Positions 1 through 7,154 of a DNA stretch of 18,062 bases are shown one piece after another (position 1 is the first letter of the stretch; each line of letters opens with the position of its first letter). A model generated the notes under the pieces. That model was not told the origin of the DNA. It was given only the letters and a program-made list of their open reading frames with translations, and searched no databases. Position numbers and translations under genes: made by a program. Origin of the DNA: UBA11524 sp964464815 (GTDB taxonomy: Bacteria > Bacillota > Clostridia > Christensenellales > Aristaeellaceae); assembly GCA_964464815.1 (NCBI GenBank), contig CAYXHF010000043.1, forward strand, positions 1 through 18,062, written 5' to 3'.

Positions 1-274
1 GTTTTCTTAGGGATTTTCAAAGACAGCAGGAGACGTGACTTTCTGCAAGCTAGTGAATCCGTTTGCGGCAGCAACTTTTTCTGCGTTTGTGGTACTCCTG
101 CTCCGCCTCATTCGGCCAGTAGCCGTCTTTTCCGCTGTTGCGTTTCAGTTCACGGCTGATCGTACCGGTGCTTCGCTCAAGCACACGGCCTATTTTCCTG
201 ATTTCTTTCCCTTCCGCAGAAAGTTTCAGTATACTTTCTCATTCTTTTATGCTAAGATGCTGGTAGTGGCTCAT
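1..274 (-). pseudogene. IS30-family transposase, N-terminal fragment, decayed and cut by window edge
   Basis: Read on the minus strand from the ATG at 274, the translation begins MSHYQHLSIKE and continues into a helix-turn-helix segment (IRKIGRVLERSTGTISREL, then KRNSGKDGYW). This is the typical N-terminal DNA-binding region of IS30-family transposases, which bind the element ends before the C-terminal DDE domain cuts them. The start has a good ribosome binding site (AAAGGAGCAACCCA). The frame is broken by TGA at codon 12 (239-241), where an arginine CGA would be expected, and by TAG at codon 75 (50-52). A further TGA follows, and similarity fades after codon 75. The rest of the gene would lie to the left of the window. 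I infer a dead copy. Recognition rests on remembered family pattern, not a search. Confidence 0.8.
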
Positions 275-380
275 TGGGTTGCTCCTTTCGTAGTTCTCCG
301 CAAACACTATTTTAAAGGAGGTTTCTCTTTGAGTCACTACTTTTCTTTTTGGGTGTTGCACTTACATTGTAAATTCAAGA
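1..380 (-). mobile_element. Partial IS30-family insertion sequence, one end inside the window
   Basis: The transposase remnant is preceded on its 5' side (plus coordinates 275-380) by about 100 non-coding bases. These end in a block at roughly 353-380, plus strand GGTGTTGCACTTACATTGTA followed by AATTCAAGA, which resembles the terminal inverted repeat of clostridial and lactobacillal IS30 elements. The outer end falls next to the A-tract of the hairpin at 385-441. I could not see the other end or a target duplication, so the exact boundary near 376-384 is an estimate. Confidence 0.6.
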
Positions 381-384
381 CATC

Positions 385-441
385 AAAAAAAACCGCCTCT
401 TGTCTGTAGCATTCTCGCTACAGGCAAGAGGCGGTTTTTTT
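385..441. terminator. Strong bidirectional intrinsic terminator
   Basis: CCGCCTCTTG (393-402) pairs with CAAGAGGCGG (425-434), and CTGTAGC (404-410) pairs with GCTACAG (417-423) around a six-base loop. The long stem is flanked by eight A on the left and seven T on the right, so it can end transcription from either side. On the minus strand it lies about 115 bases after the DUF6062 gene stop, and is the likely end of that operon. Confidence 0.93.
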
Positions 442-555
442 ATTTCCGCTCATGCGTCCTATTCAATTTTCAATTCTGCGTTTTCTGCCTCGCAAACACA
501 AAAACCGCATACTATTCCTGAAATGCCCCAGTCTTCCTTTGCTCATTCACACCGC
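442..555. other. Non-coding spacer between terminator and DUF6062 stop
   Basis: This AT-richer stretch of about 114 bases shows no credible gene, repeat or hairpin. It would be the 3' untranslated part of the DUF6062 transcript. Confidence 0.5.
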
Positions 556-1338
556 TTACTTCTCCTCCGGATTCGGTTCCTTACCGACGCACCAGCCGCG
601 CAGCTTGTTCACGGAGCGCTCCACGGCGTCCTTGCTTTCCTTCCAGGGCTCGTCGTGGAAACGGTAGTCGAACTTCTTGATAAACCAGCTGACGTCCTCC
701 TGAATGCGGTCGAAGGCTTCTGTTTCAAGACGCCGCAGGAGATCCACAAACGGCGCAAGCTCGCGGCTTGGAAGCTCACTGGGAGCAAGACGAAGCAGCT
801 GCACCGTGTGCGGGATGCATAGGCCCTTGCTACGTTCAAAGTGCTTGCGGAAGTCGGCGTCGTTCTGGTAGAGGTGGAAGAACGTGTGCAGATAACGATT
901 CATGTTGTCGTCAATCGCTTCGCAGACGATGCAGGTTTGATCGAGTGCTTCCAGCTCGTTGATGGCGCTTTCCAGCGCTTTGGCGGGTGAAGGCGCCTTG
1001 CCGGAAATGCGGTCGATGATGGAGGCGGTGGATGCGCTGTGTGCGGCGGAGGAGACGTGCTTGAACGCCTTGTCCATGCGCGCACGCGTTTCGGTCAGGT
1101 GCGATTCCAGCATCAGCGCGTGGCCGAGACGATTGTCGCGGCTGAACAGCAGGCGCTGGTGATGGCGGCAAAAGCCCTTGCGGTTCACCTGAATGCGCAC
1201 GTCAGGCTCCATGACGGATGCACCCAGGGAGTATTCGACCTGCTGCAATTCCACGCGGCGCTTCAGGGCGCAGAGGAGACATTCGCCTTCGATTTTTTCG
1301 GCATCCCAAACGGGAATGGTGTCAATGTGGTATCTCAT
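556..1338 (-). CDS. DUF6062 family protein (possible zinc-binding protein)
   Basis: This 260-residue soluble protein opens with MRYHIDTIPVWDA, the recognisable start of the DUF6062 family, which is common in Clostridia and has no known function. What can be seen is a duplicated metal-site pattern. C20-x2-C23 is followed by C57 with H59/H60, and C146-x2-C149 is followed by C184-x2-H187. This suggests two zinc-binding half-domains; zinc binding is inference. The C-terminal third carries Trp/Phe-rich helices (SWFIKKFDYRFHDEPW). The ATG at 1338 has an AAGGGG ribosome site about 11 bases upstream. The gene follows the truncated isomerase ORF after a 30-base gap and probably shares its transcript. 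Length and ends look intact. Confidence 0.8.
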   Translation of the reverse strand: MRYHIDTIPVWDAEKIEGECLLCALKRRVELQQVEYSLGASVMEPDVRIQVNRKGFCRHHQRLLFSRDNRLGHALMLESHLTETRARMDKAFKHVSSAAHSASTASIIDRISGKAPSPAKALESAINELEALDQTCIVCEAIDDNMNRYLHTFFHLYQNDADFRKHFERSKGLCIPHTVQLLRLAPSELPSRELAPFVDLLRRLETEAFDRIQEDVSWFIKKFDYRFHDEPWKESKDAVERSVNKLRGWCVGKEPNPEEK

Positions 1339-1368
1339 AGTGTTTGTTCCCCTTCATTGATTGATTGC

Positions 1369-1653
1369 TTATTTTTCGCCGCACAGGATATGCTGGCGAA
1401 GATACTGGACGGACGGCGTTAGGCCTTCGATGGTTTTGGTTTCCAGGACGACGCGGCAGTTTTGCTCCTTGGCGAGCTGGTGATAGCGCGCTATCGGCAA
1501 TTCGCCAGCGCCAAGGGCCAGGTGATTTGACTTGCCCAAAGCATCGTGCAGATGCATGTTCAGCTCCACAAAGTCAAGCTGTAGCTGCTGGCAAAGTGCA
1601 GCGTTTTCTGCAATCGAGGCGTTTTCAAGTAGGGTAGGCATCCCGTACTGCAT
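1369..1653 (-). pseudogene. Sugar-phosphate isomerase/epimerase-like TIM barrel, internally deleted remnant
   Basis: The 94-codon ORF joins two family ends. Residues 1-34 (MQYGMPTLLENASIAENAAL, then LDFVELNM) match the start of xylose-isomerase-like TIM-barrel proteins. Residues 34-94 (HLHDALGKSNHLALGAGEL, then VVLETKTIEGL) match the last strands of the same barrel. Full-length relatives are about 250-270 residues, so roughly 160-180 residues of the middle barrel are missing while the frame is kept. The join falls around NMHLHD, where an LNM-type motif from the start and an HLHDA-type motif from the end could have recombined. The AAGGAG ribosome site is intact, so a short peptide may still be made. 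A working barrel is not possible. Alternatively it is a short domesticated protein; I favour a remnant. Confidence 0.7.
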
Positions 1654-1682
1654 GCGCTCATCTCCTTTTTCTGTATACTTCT

Positions 1683-1711
1683 ATGGTAGCATAATCGGCG
1701 AAAAAGCGCAA
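1683..1711 (-). promoter_or_regulatory. Weak candidate promoter for the isomerase-remnant/DUF6062 transcript
   Basis: On the minus strand TTGCGC (1706-1711) and TACCAT (1683-1688) are separated by 17 bases, about 30 bases before the start at 1653. Both boxes are poor matches to sigma-A. A CATAAT on the plus strand (1689-1694) could serve the divergent SPOR gene, so the two promoters may overlap. Confidence 0.3.
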
Positions 1712-1770
1712 GGCATTTTCTTGTCCGCAAGCACATATTGTCTCCATGAAAACGGGAAGGAGGCATGCGC

Positions 1771-2604
1771 ATGGGGCGTGTGGAACGAAGAGTATACCGC
1801 CGGAAGCTGGCGAGGCGGCGCTGTGTGCGCACGGTGGTGCTGCTGGTGCTACTGGTGGTGGCCGTGGCGGCGGTGCTGGGGCAGGAGCGCCGGGCGCGTC
1901 TGTCGGCAGAGGCGATTGCACAGCCGACGGCAACACCGATTGCTGTCAGCTACGACCAGCGCCTTGTGGAGCGGGAAGTGATCCTGCCCGAGGAAACGTG
2001 GTATGCCATCCAGACGGGCGTGTTCTCCACACAGGAGGCGGCGCAGGAGAAGGCAGGTGTGCTGACGCAGCGCGGCGCACCGGGCGCGGTGGTGCAGGAT
2101 GGCGATAAGTGGCGCGTGTTCATTGCCTGCTATGGCACGGAAACGGATGCGGCGTCGGTGCGGCAGCATCTGGGCGAGAATCAGCGTGTGGAGACGTATT
2201 TGTACCGCTGGACATGTCCGGAATTGCAGCTGCGATTGAAGGGCATGGCTGGTCAGGTGGACGTGGTCGAAGCTGGCTTCACGCTGATGATGCAGTCGGT
2301 GCGGCTGCTGCGCGACACGGCGTCGTTACTTGATGCAGGGGAGCTGACGCAGCTGGAGGCCAAGCAAGCGCTGTCGGAGCAGGAAAGCCAGGTGCGCCTG
2401 TGGGAGAAGACGGCCAATGACCGGTTTGGGCGCAATCCGCCGTCACCCGTGAAGGAGCTGCTGAACCAGCTGCAAGCATGGACGGCCGCGCTGGACACAT
2501 GTCGACAGCAGGAAACAAAAACAGCCCTATCCGCGCAGCTGAAGCTGGAAGGAATCGGGCTGTTTGAAAACATGGTCATGCTTCGGGCAACCTTGGGGCA
2601 GTAG
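1771..2604 (+). CDS. Membrane-anchored SPOR-domain protein
   Basis: The protein has a basic N-terminus (RRVYRRKLARRR), one transmembrane helix at about residues 20-37, a Ser/Ala/Pro linker, and a SPOR-like fold at about 73-145 (WYAIQTGVFSTQEAAQEKA, then KWRVFIACYGTETDA). SPOR domains bind glycan strands stripped of stem peptides, usually at division septa. After that comes a helical region to residue 277 with heptad-like Leu/Gln/Glu patterns and no family I recognise. I chose ATG 1771 over ATG 1765 because GGAAGGAGG (1755-1763) sits 7 bases before 1771 but only one base before 1765. It could be a counterpart of the sporulation septum protein SpoIIB, which also has an N-terminal membrane helix and SPOR domain; this is speculative. 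It converges on the HAD gene with only 9 bases between stops. Confidence 0.8.
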   Translation: MGRVERRVYRRKLARRRCVRTVVLLVLLVVAVAAVLGQERRARLSAEAIAQPTATPIAVSYDQRLVEREVILPEETWYAIQTGVFSTQEAAQEKAGVLTQRGAPGAVVQDGDKWRVFIACYGTETDAASVRQHLGENQRVETYLYRWTCPELQLRLKGMAGQVDVVEAGFTLMMQSVRLLRDTASLLDAGELTQLEAKQALSEQESQVRLWEKTANDRFGRNPPSPVKELLNQLQAWTAALDTCRQQETKTALSAQLKLEGIGLFENMVMLRATLGQ

Positions 2605-2613
2605 TAAGTAGTA

Positions 2614-3480
2614 TTACCGCGCGGCGACAACGCCGGGCACATCCTCACCGAACACGAGGGCGCGAATGGCAGCGGCAAAGCCGAATTCGGATTCCCGCAG
2701 GGTGTGGAAGCGCGCGGCGGCCTTCACGCGGTCGTTGGCGTTGCCCATGGCGACGGATACACCTGCCGCTTGCAGCATGCTGATGTCGTTGTCGCTATCG
2801 CCAATGGCCAGCACCTCCTGCATGGGGATGTGCAGTGAATTGGCCAGACGGATGAGGGCTGTGCCCTTGTTGGCGTTGCGCGGGATAATCTCGATGTTGT
2901 CCCACCAGCTGCTGGTGATGGCCACCTCGGGACAGGCGTCTGCAATGGCCTGACGGATGCGTTCCAGATACGGCAGATCCTGACAGAGTGCGACGACCTT
3001 GACGCAATTCTGCGCGGCGTGCTGGAGGCCTTCGCCGCGGTTGCGGAAGGAAATCGGGCCGCCTTCACGGTCAAGGAATGTGCCGATGACAATTTTGGCT
3101 TCGTCCAGCGTCATGTCGTCGGAGGCAACCACCTCCTGCGCACCAAAGACCGCGTAGCGCACGCCCGTAGGCGCCAGAATGGAAAGAATCGTCTGGACGG
3201 TGTCAACGGACAGATGATGCACGTCCGTTAACGGCCCAAGCGGGGCATCCGCGCTGGCGGCACCGTTCAGGCCGATGATGTGCATGGGCAATTGGGCATC
3301 CAGTGCAAAATAACCGGCATCGTCGGGCAGACGGCCGGAGGCAAGCGCAAGTGCAATGCCCTTGTCGGCGGCACGGCGCAGCACGGCGGTGTTTTCCTTC
3401 GGAATATAGGGGACATTGTCCAGCAGCAGTGTGCCGTCCATGTCCGTGGCAATCAGTCGAATGGGATGAGAAAGCAGCAT
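2614..3480 (-). CDS. Cof-type HAD-superfamily phosphatase
   Basis: This 288-residue soluble hydrolase has all HAD motifs: DMDGT with nucleophile D13 and acid/base D15, the motif II serine in ALASGR (S48), motif III lysine in NANKGTAL (K205), and motif IV GDSDND (227-232). The long insert between motifs II and III is the C2b cap of the Cof/YidA group, which dephosphorylates small sugar phosphates and cofactor phosphates such as FMN or PLP. The exact substrate cannot be read from sequence. The ATG at 3480 has a GGAGG ribosome site 7 bases upstream. It is the last gene of the minus-strand operon, 57 bases after the pseudouridine synthase. No terminator is visible before the convergent SPOR gene. 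Confidence 0.9.
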   Translation of the reverse strand: MLLSHPIRLIATDMDGTLLLDNVPYIPKENTAVLRRAADKGIALALASGRLPDDAGYFALDAQLPMHIIGLNGAASADAPLGPLTDVHHLSVDTVQTILSILAPTGVRYAVFGAQEVVASDDMTLDEAKIVIGTFLDREGGPISFRNRGEGLQHAAQNCVKVVALCQDLPYLERIRQAIADACPEVAITSSWWDNIEIIPRNANKGTALIRLANSLHIPMQEVLAIGDSDNDISMLQAAGVSVAMGNANDRVKAAARFHTLRESEFGFAAAIRALVFGEDVPGVVAAR

Positions 3481-3503
3481 ACGATTCCTCCGAAACAGGA
3501 TAG

Positions 3504-3537
3504 AAGCGCTGTCGTTTGATGCGGCAGCGCTTTTTTA
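3504..3537. terminator. Hairpin with T-run between the RluA-like and HAD genes
   Basis: AAGCGCTG (3504-3511) pairs with CAGCGCTT (3525-3532), and T's follow on the plus strand (to 3536). It is terminator-like only on the plus strand. On the minus strand, where both neighbouring genes lie, the tail after the stem is TCTATCC, so it may be a weak or partial stop, or an RNA-stabilising hairpin within the operon. It could also block read-through from the plus strand. Confidence 0.45.
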
Positions 3538-4404
3538 TTAAAATGGACAATCCACCGTGAAGGTCTTGCCGTCCAGCTGGGGCAATTGCCCCTTGGTGTC
3601 GATGGTGAGCTTGGCGGCGCACAGGCAAAGCTTGCCCTGCATCTTCATCTGGCGGTTGAAGGCGCGATCGCCATACACATCATCACCCAGCAGGGGATGA
3701 CCCAGCGCTGCCATGTGGGCGCGAATCTGATGCGTGCGACCGGTAATCAAATGCACCTCGACCCGGCTGACAGGCCCTTGTGAGAGCGATTCGTAGGCCG
3801 TGACGATGGGCCGCGCACCGGGTACGGGCGCATCGTGGATGGTGACATGCGCCGCCTTGGCGTCCTTGAGCAGATAGGCACGGCAGACGGCCTGCGGCGG
3901 CTTCATCATGCCGCGCACAAGGCAAATGTAACGCTTGTCCATCGTGCGCTCCTTGAAGGCACGCACAAGGATGGTTTCGGCCTTCTGCGTCTTGGCGAAC
4001 ATCAGCAAACCGCACGTCTGGTTGTCCAACCGGTGGCAAGCCTTGGGCGGCCGTGCATCGGGCGATTGCTGGCGCACATGGCGAAGCGCCAGGTCGGAGA
4101 GCGTGACACCGCCCTTTTCGTCGGCCTCCACGCTGATGCCGGCACGCTTGTTGACCAGCAGCACGTCCTCATCCTCGTAGATGATGGGCAGAATCGGCGC
4201 AGATTGTTCCATGCAGAATAGCTCCACCGTCTGTCCAGCGGTTACGCGCACATCGGGCTTGACGCGGCGACCGTCCAGCTTCACATCGCGGTGCGAAAAG
4301 GCATCCTGCACCGTGCGGGACGGCAGCTCCGGCAAAAAGCGGCGGATGCATGCATCAATGCGCATCCCATCCGCCGTGTGGTCTGTGAGAAACGAATATT
4401 TCAT
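3538..4404 (-). CDS. RluA-family 23S rRNA pseudouridine synthase
   Basis: The 288-residue protein starts with an S4-like RNA-binding domain (about 10-62, DGMRIDACIRRFLPELPSR, then KLDGRRVKP). It continues into the RluA catalytic domain with the signature HRLDNQTCGLLMFAK (124-138), in which D127 is the catalytic aspartate that isomerises uridine to pseudouridine. Later family blocks are present (GRTHQIRAHMAALGHPLLGD). The target uridines cannot be told; rluD is one possibility but the length is also that of generic RluA paralogues. The open frame runs upstream to 4623, but ATG 4404 (MKYSFL) is preceded by CAGGAG at proper spacing, and the upstream part overlaps the next gene, so I chose 4404. 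The gap to the preceding operon gene is 14 bases. Confidence 0.9.
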   Translation of the reverse strand: MKYSFLTDHTADGMRIDACIRRFLPELPSRTVQDAFSHRDVKLDGRRVKPDVRVTAGQTVELFCMEQSAPILPIIYEDEDVLLVNKRAGISVEADEKGGVTLSDLALRHVRQQSPDARPPKACHRLDNQTCGLLMFAKTQKAETILVRAFKERTMDKRYICLVRGMMKPPQAVCRAYLLKDAKAAHVTIHDAPVPGARPIVTAYESLSQGPVSRVEVHLITGRTHQIRAHMAALGHPLLGDDVYGDRAFNRQMKMQGKLCLCAAKLTIDTKGQLPQLDGKTFTVDCPF

Positions 4405-4418
4405 GGTGTCTCCTGTTG

Positions 4419-5453
4419 TTATTGTAGCAGAGCCGACGTCTGTGTGGCCCAGCGCGGCGTGTGGGAGAACATGTCGTTGCATACATCCATCATGGCCTTG
4501 GAGGGCGCCATGCTCAGATGTTCGCGCAGGGCATTGTTGATTTCGACAATCGGTGCATCCTGCTTGATGAGCAGGCGGATGTCCAGGGTGACCTGAAAGG
4601 CTTCCACTGTGTTCATTTCGCATTTCAGCAGGTTCATCAGGCGCAGACAGATGTCCGATTCCTGCGGCAGCAGGTTTTCGCTCGCCCAGGAAACCAGCTC
4701 ACTGTCCGGCTCGGGCCGCGTGGTCGGGTTGCTGCTGAGGAAATCCTGCGGATGAGCAAGCCCTGGGTGTACCAGCACCATGTGGCCACTCGAATCGTAA
4801 ATATAATCGAAATCGGCCTTGAAATAGCGCATCAGCAGATGCTGGTCAACAACAAAGGGCTCGTCCAGCAGCACCTGCGTCTTGAAAAGCGACATGGCTT
4901 CATTTAGGGTCATCGTGCCCGAAAGGTAGAGATACCCGGAGATGGTGGCGCTCAGCCAGGACATACGCATGATGATGCGATCCGCTTGCTCGGTTTTCAT
5001 GGCGTGGGAAAGCGCCAGAAAAATCTCATCCGGCAGGCAGAGCGTGATGGTCAGCCCGTTTATTTCAACATGCGCCCACATGCGGCGCACCAGCGATTCA
5101 CAGGCGGGCAGGTCATCAAGCATCACGGGCATGCGGTTGGTGCGCTTTTGAATCATCTCCGTCACCAGCTCCTCCTCGACGGAGGAAAGCAGCTGGCATT
5201 CCTGCGGAAGACGAAGCATCACCCGGGCGCGCAAATCCTTGGCGCTGTGCAGGCACTTTTCCTCCGGATGCTCCTGGGCATCGTAGGAAATATCCCAATA
5301 CGCATCGGCGGAAACGTCTCCTGGCAGGTCGAAAATCGTTTCCTTCGGGTAGCAGCACAGGCGCTTGAACGCGCTTTTCAGCTGTCGGTCGTGTAGCTGT
5401 GAATAGGTGTTATCGGCCCAAGGCGTGTTTTTGAGCGCGGGTTCGTGGAACAT
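4419..5453 (-). CDS. Protein of unknown function, 344 residues
   Basis: I do not recognise a family. The protein is predicted soluble, with no signal peptide or membrane helix. It is mainly helical and rich in Leu, Met and acidic residues, with scattered cysteines and no clear metal motif. Segments such as EEELVTEMIQKRTNRMP and DIRLLIKQDAPIVEINNALR look like amphipathic helices. An earlier GTG at 5465 is in frame, but the GGAGG ribosome site overlaps that codon and sits 5 bases before ATG 5453 (MFHEPALK), so 5453 is the likelier start. It lies between the DUF3298-like gene (23-base gap) and the pseudouridine synthase (14-base gap), so it is co-transcribed with them. Coding character is good throughout. 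Confidence 0.75.
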   Translation of the reverse strand: MFHEPALKNTPWADNTYSQLHDRQLKSAFKRLCCYPKETIFDLPGDVSADAYWDISYDAQEHPEEKCLHSAKDLRARVMLRLPQECQLLSSVEEELVTEMIQKRTNRMPVMLDDLPACESLVRRMWAHVEINGLTITLCLPDEIFLALSHAMKTEQADRIIMRMSWLSATISGYLYLSGTMTLNEAMSLFKTQVLLDEPFVVDQHLLMRYFKADFDYIYDSSGHMVLVHPGLAHPQDFLSSNPTTRPEPDSELVSWASENLLPQESDICLRLMNLLKCEMNTVEAFQVTLDIRLLIKQDAPIVEINNALREHLSMAPSKAMMDVCNDMFSHTPRWATQTSALLQ

Positions 5454-5476
5454 ACAATCCTCCACTTGAAGCAGAA

Positions 5477-6247
5477 TTACAGTTCATCCAGAAGTGTTTC
5501 CAGCGAAATTGGGAAGGTGAGCACGCCAGTCTCGGGCAGTGCAACGCTGTTTTCCAGCAGATAGAAGACCGGGTTGCCGTCCGCATCCAGATAGAAGTCC
5601 TCCTCGGGATAAAACACGGCGGCCAAATCCTCCTCTGTCAGCGGGTCGTAGAAGGGAATCTCGCCCTGCGCCATCAGCGGCTCAAGCGCCTCCCAGACGA
5701 GGGCGCGGACGCAATTGTCAGCCTTGGCCGTCTGGCGATCCTGTAGCCAGGTGTCAACGGTGCTTTCCTTGTTCAGGATGCCCAGCAGGTAGGGAAGGCT
5801 GATGATTTCACCCGCACGGCTTCCTGTTAGGGCGAATACATGGCCGCTGATGACGGTCGATTCGCTGCCGGCAGGACGCTGGGTGTGCTTGGTGACGAGG
5901 ATGGAGAGGTAATCAGATGTCTGACAGGTCACTTCATACGTGATGGTGACGATGGTCGGTTCGCTTGCGCCATCGGTCAAGCCGGCGTTCATCGGCGCTT
6001 CAAAGGCGATGGCGTCCTCCGCTGTGTAGGTGTAGGTGGTGTTGAACATGACCGCAATGTCGCTTTCTCCCGCAAGCTGCGGATAGCGATAGCGGTAAAT
6101 GTAGGTGGCGGTGGCTTCATCCGCGCCTTCGGGGTAAATATATTCGCCCGTCAGGTCGTCGGAAAAGGTGTAGCCGCCTTCCTCGGCAAGGGCTGCTGCG
6201 GGCAGAAGCAGGGCAAGCAGCAGCAACATGGTCAGTAGCTTTTTCAT
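5477..6247 (-). CDS. Secreted DUF3298/RsiV-like domain protein
   Basis: Residues 1-21 form a clear signal peptide (MKK, Leu-rich core, ALA before EEGG). The mature part has the look of DUF4163/DUF3298 proteins: an early YTFSDD and YRYPQLAG segment, a central beta-rich region (YLSILVTKHTQRPAGSE, then VFALTGSRAGEI), and the closing FYLDADGNPVFYLLENSVAL with a final PISLETLLDEL. This domain is found in PdaC-type deacetylases and in the anti-sigma factor RsiV, where it binds cell-wall-related ligands, but no deacetylase domain is present here. It probably acts outside the membrane. The ATG overlaps the TGA of the preceding reductase gene (ATGA, 6244-6247) with GGAGG 7 bases upstream, so the two are translationally coupled. 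Confidence 0.75.
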   Translation of the reverse strand: MKKLLTMLLLLALLLPAAALAEEGGYTFSDDLTGEYIYPEGADEATATYIYRYRYPQLAGESDIAVMFNTTYTYTAEDAIAFEAPMNAGLTDGASEPTIVTITYEVTCQTSDYLSILVTKHTQRPAGSESTVISGHVFALTGSRAGEIISLPYLLGILNKESTVDTWLQDRQTAKADNCVRALVWEALEPLMAQGEIPFYDPLTEEDLAAVFYPEEDFYLDADGNPVFYLLENSVALPETGVLTFPISLETLLDEL

Positions 6248-7125
6248 GTGGTGGCCTCCGCGGGACGAAGCGTCCCCTTCAAGTCAGTGGCGGCGCTGAT
6301 GGCGGCCACGTTGCCCTCGCCAACGGCCTTGGCGATTTGCAACGGCTGTCCGGTGCAGTCACCGCATGCATACACATGGGGCAGATTGGTCGCCATGCGA
6401 CGGTCAACGGGAATGAATGCGCCCTCGGTTTTGAGGCCGGGCAGCAGGGAATCGGGCGATACGGCCGGACGGAAGATGAACACGCCATCGTAGTGGTTCA
6501 TGCCTTCTGAGGTTGTGAGGACAATCTGGCCATCTTCGGCACGGCTGAGGGAAATCGGCTTGCCACTGCAAAGGCGGTAGGGAACATGCGCGGGCTGTGC
6601 ATGCTCCGTCAGGAAGTAGTAGTCCACCTCGCTGGCAAGCGTGGCAAGGAATTCGCCTTCCTCCACGCCACCGCTCCAGGCGGAAAGCACCGCAACGCGC
6701 TTGCCACGATAGAACATGCCATCGCAGGTGCCGCACCAGCTGACGCCACGGCCAATCAAATCCTCTTCACCTGGCAGCAGACGCGGACGAACCGCGCCCG
6801 TTGCCAGCACAATGGCCTTGCTTTCAATAATGTCATTGCCGACCAGCGTCATATAGCCATCGCCGTTTTGCATGCACTGACGCGCCACCTGCGCCACAGG
6901 CTGTGCGCCCAAGGCCACGGCCTGCTCCTGAAAGCGGGTGAGCAGCTCCTGGCCGCTGATGCCAGGCAGACCCGGATAGTTGTCAATGCGTTCGGCACGC
7001 TGTAGCCAGCTGGATGCGGACTGGGCGCAGGCGACCATCGTGGACAGACCGCGCTGACGTGCCGTCATGGCACAGCTCCACGCGGCAGGCCCTGCGCCGA
7101 TAATCATCAGGTCAATCGTTGCCAT
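6244..7125 (-). CDS. Thioredoxin-reductase-like flavoprotein, possibly ferredoxin-dependent (FFTR type)
   Basis: The 293-residue protein has the TrxB layout. There is an N-terminal FAD-binding motif (IIGAGPAAWS, 8-17), an ERIDNYPG block, ATGAVRPRL, the redox pair C131-G-T-C134 in SWCGTCDG, and a C-terminal FAD motif (VYACGDCTGQPLQIAKAVGEG). In ordinary NADPH enzymes the second nucleotide domain carries GGGxSAxEEA and HRRxxxR. Here these positions read VLSAWSGGVEEGEF (146-159) and LTEHAQPAHVPYR (172-184), so both signatures are missing. Loss of both is the hallmark of the ferredoxin-dependent flavin thioredoxin reductases known from clostridia. The electron donor is inference. The start at 7125 has AAGGAGG 10 bases upstream, inside a small hairpin loop. 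A thioredoxin gene lies 3 kb away in a neighbouring operon. Confidence 0.85.
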   Translation of the reverse strand: MATIDLMIIGAGPAAWSCAMTARQRGLSTMVACAQSASSWLQRAERIDNYPGLPGISGQELLTRFQEQAVALGAQPVAQVARQCMQNGDGYMTLVGNDIIESKAIVLATGAVRPRLLPGEEDLIGRGVSWCGTCDGMFYRGKRVAVLSAWSGGVEEGEFLATLASEVDYYFLTEHAQPAHVPYRLCSGKPISLSRAEDGQIVLTTSEGMNHYDGVFIFRPAVSPDSLLPGLKTEGAFIPVDRRMATNLPHVYACGDCTGQPLQIAKAVGEGNVAAISAATDLKGTLRPAEATT

Positions 7126-7154
7126 CCGGAAGATGCCTCCTTCGGGGGGGAGAT

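Noticed and set aside
35..409. 124-codon plus-strand open frame
   Set aside because: It is antisense to the IS30 transposase remnant and IS end, and runs into the terminator. It has no signal of its own.
1765..1770. Upstream ATG of the SPOR gene
   Set aside because: The GGAAGGAGG ribosome site ends only one base before it, too close for initiation. ATG 1771 has ideal spacing.
5454..5465. GTG start for the 344-residue unknown protein
   Set aside because: The GGAGG ribosome site overlaps this codon; ATG 5453 is correctly spaced.
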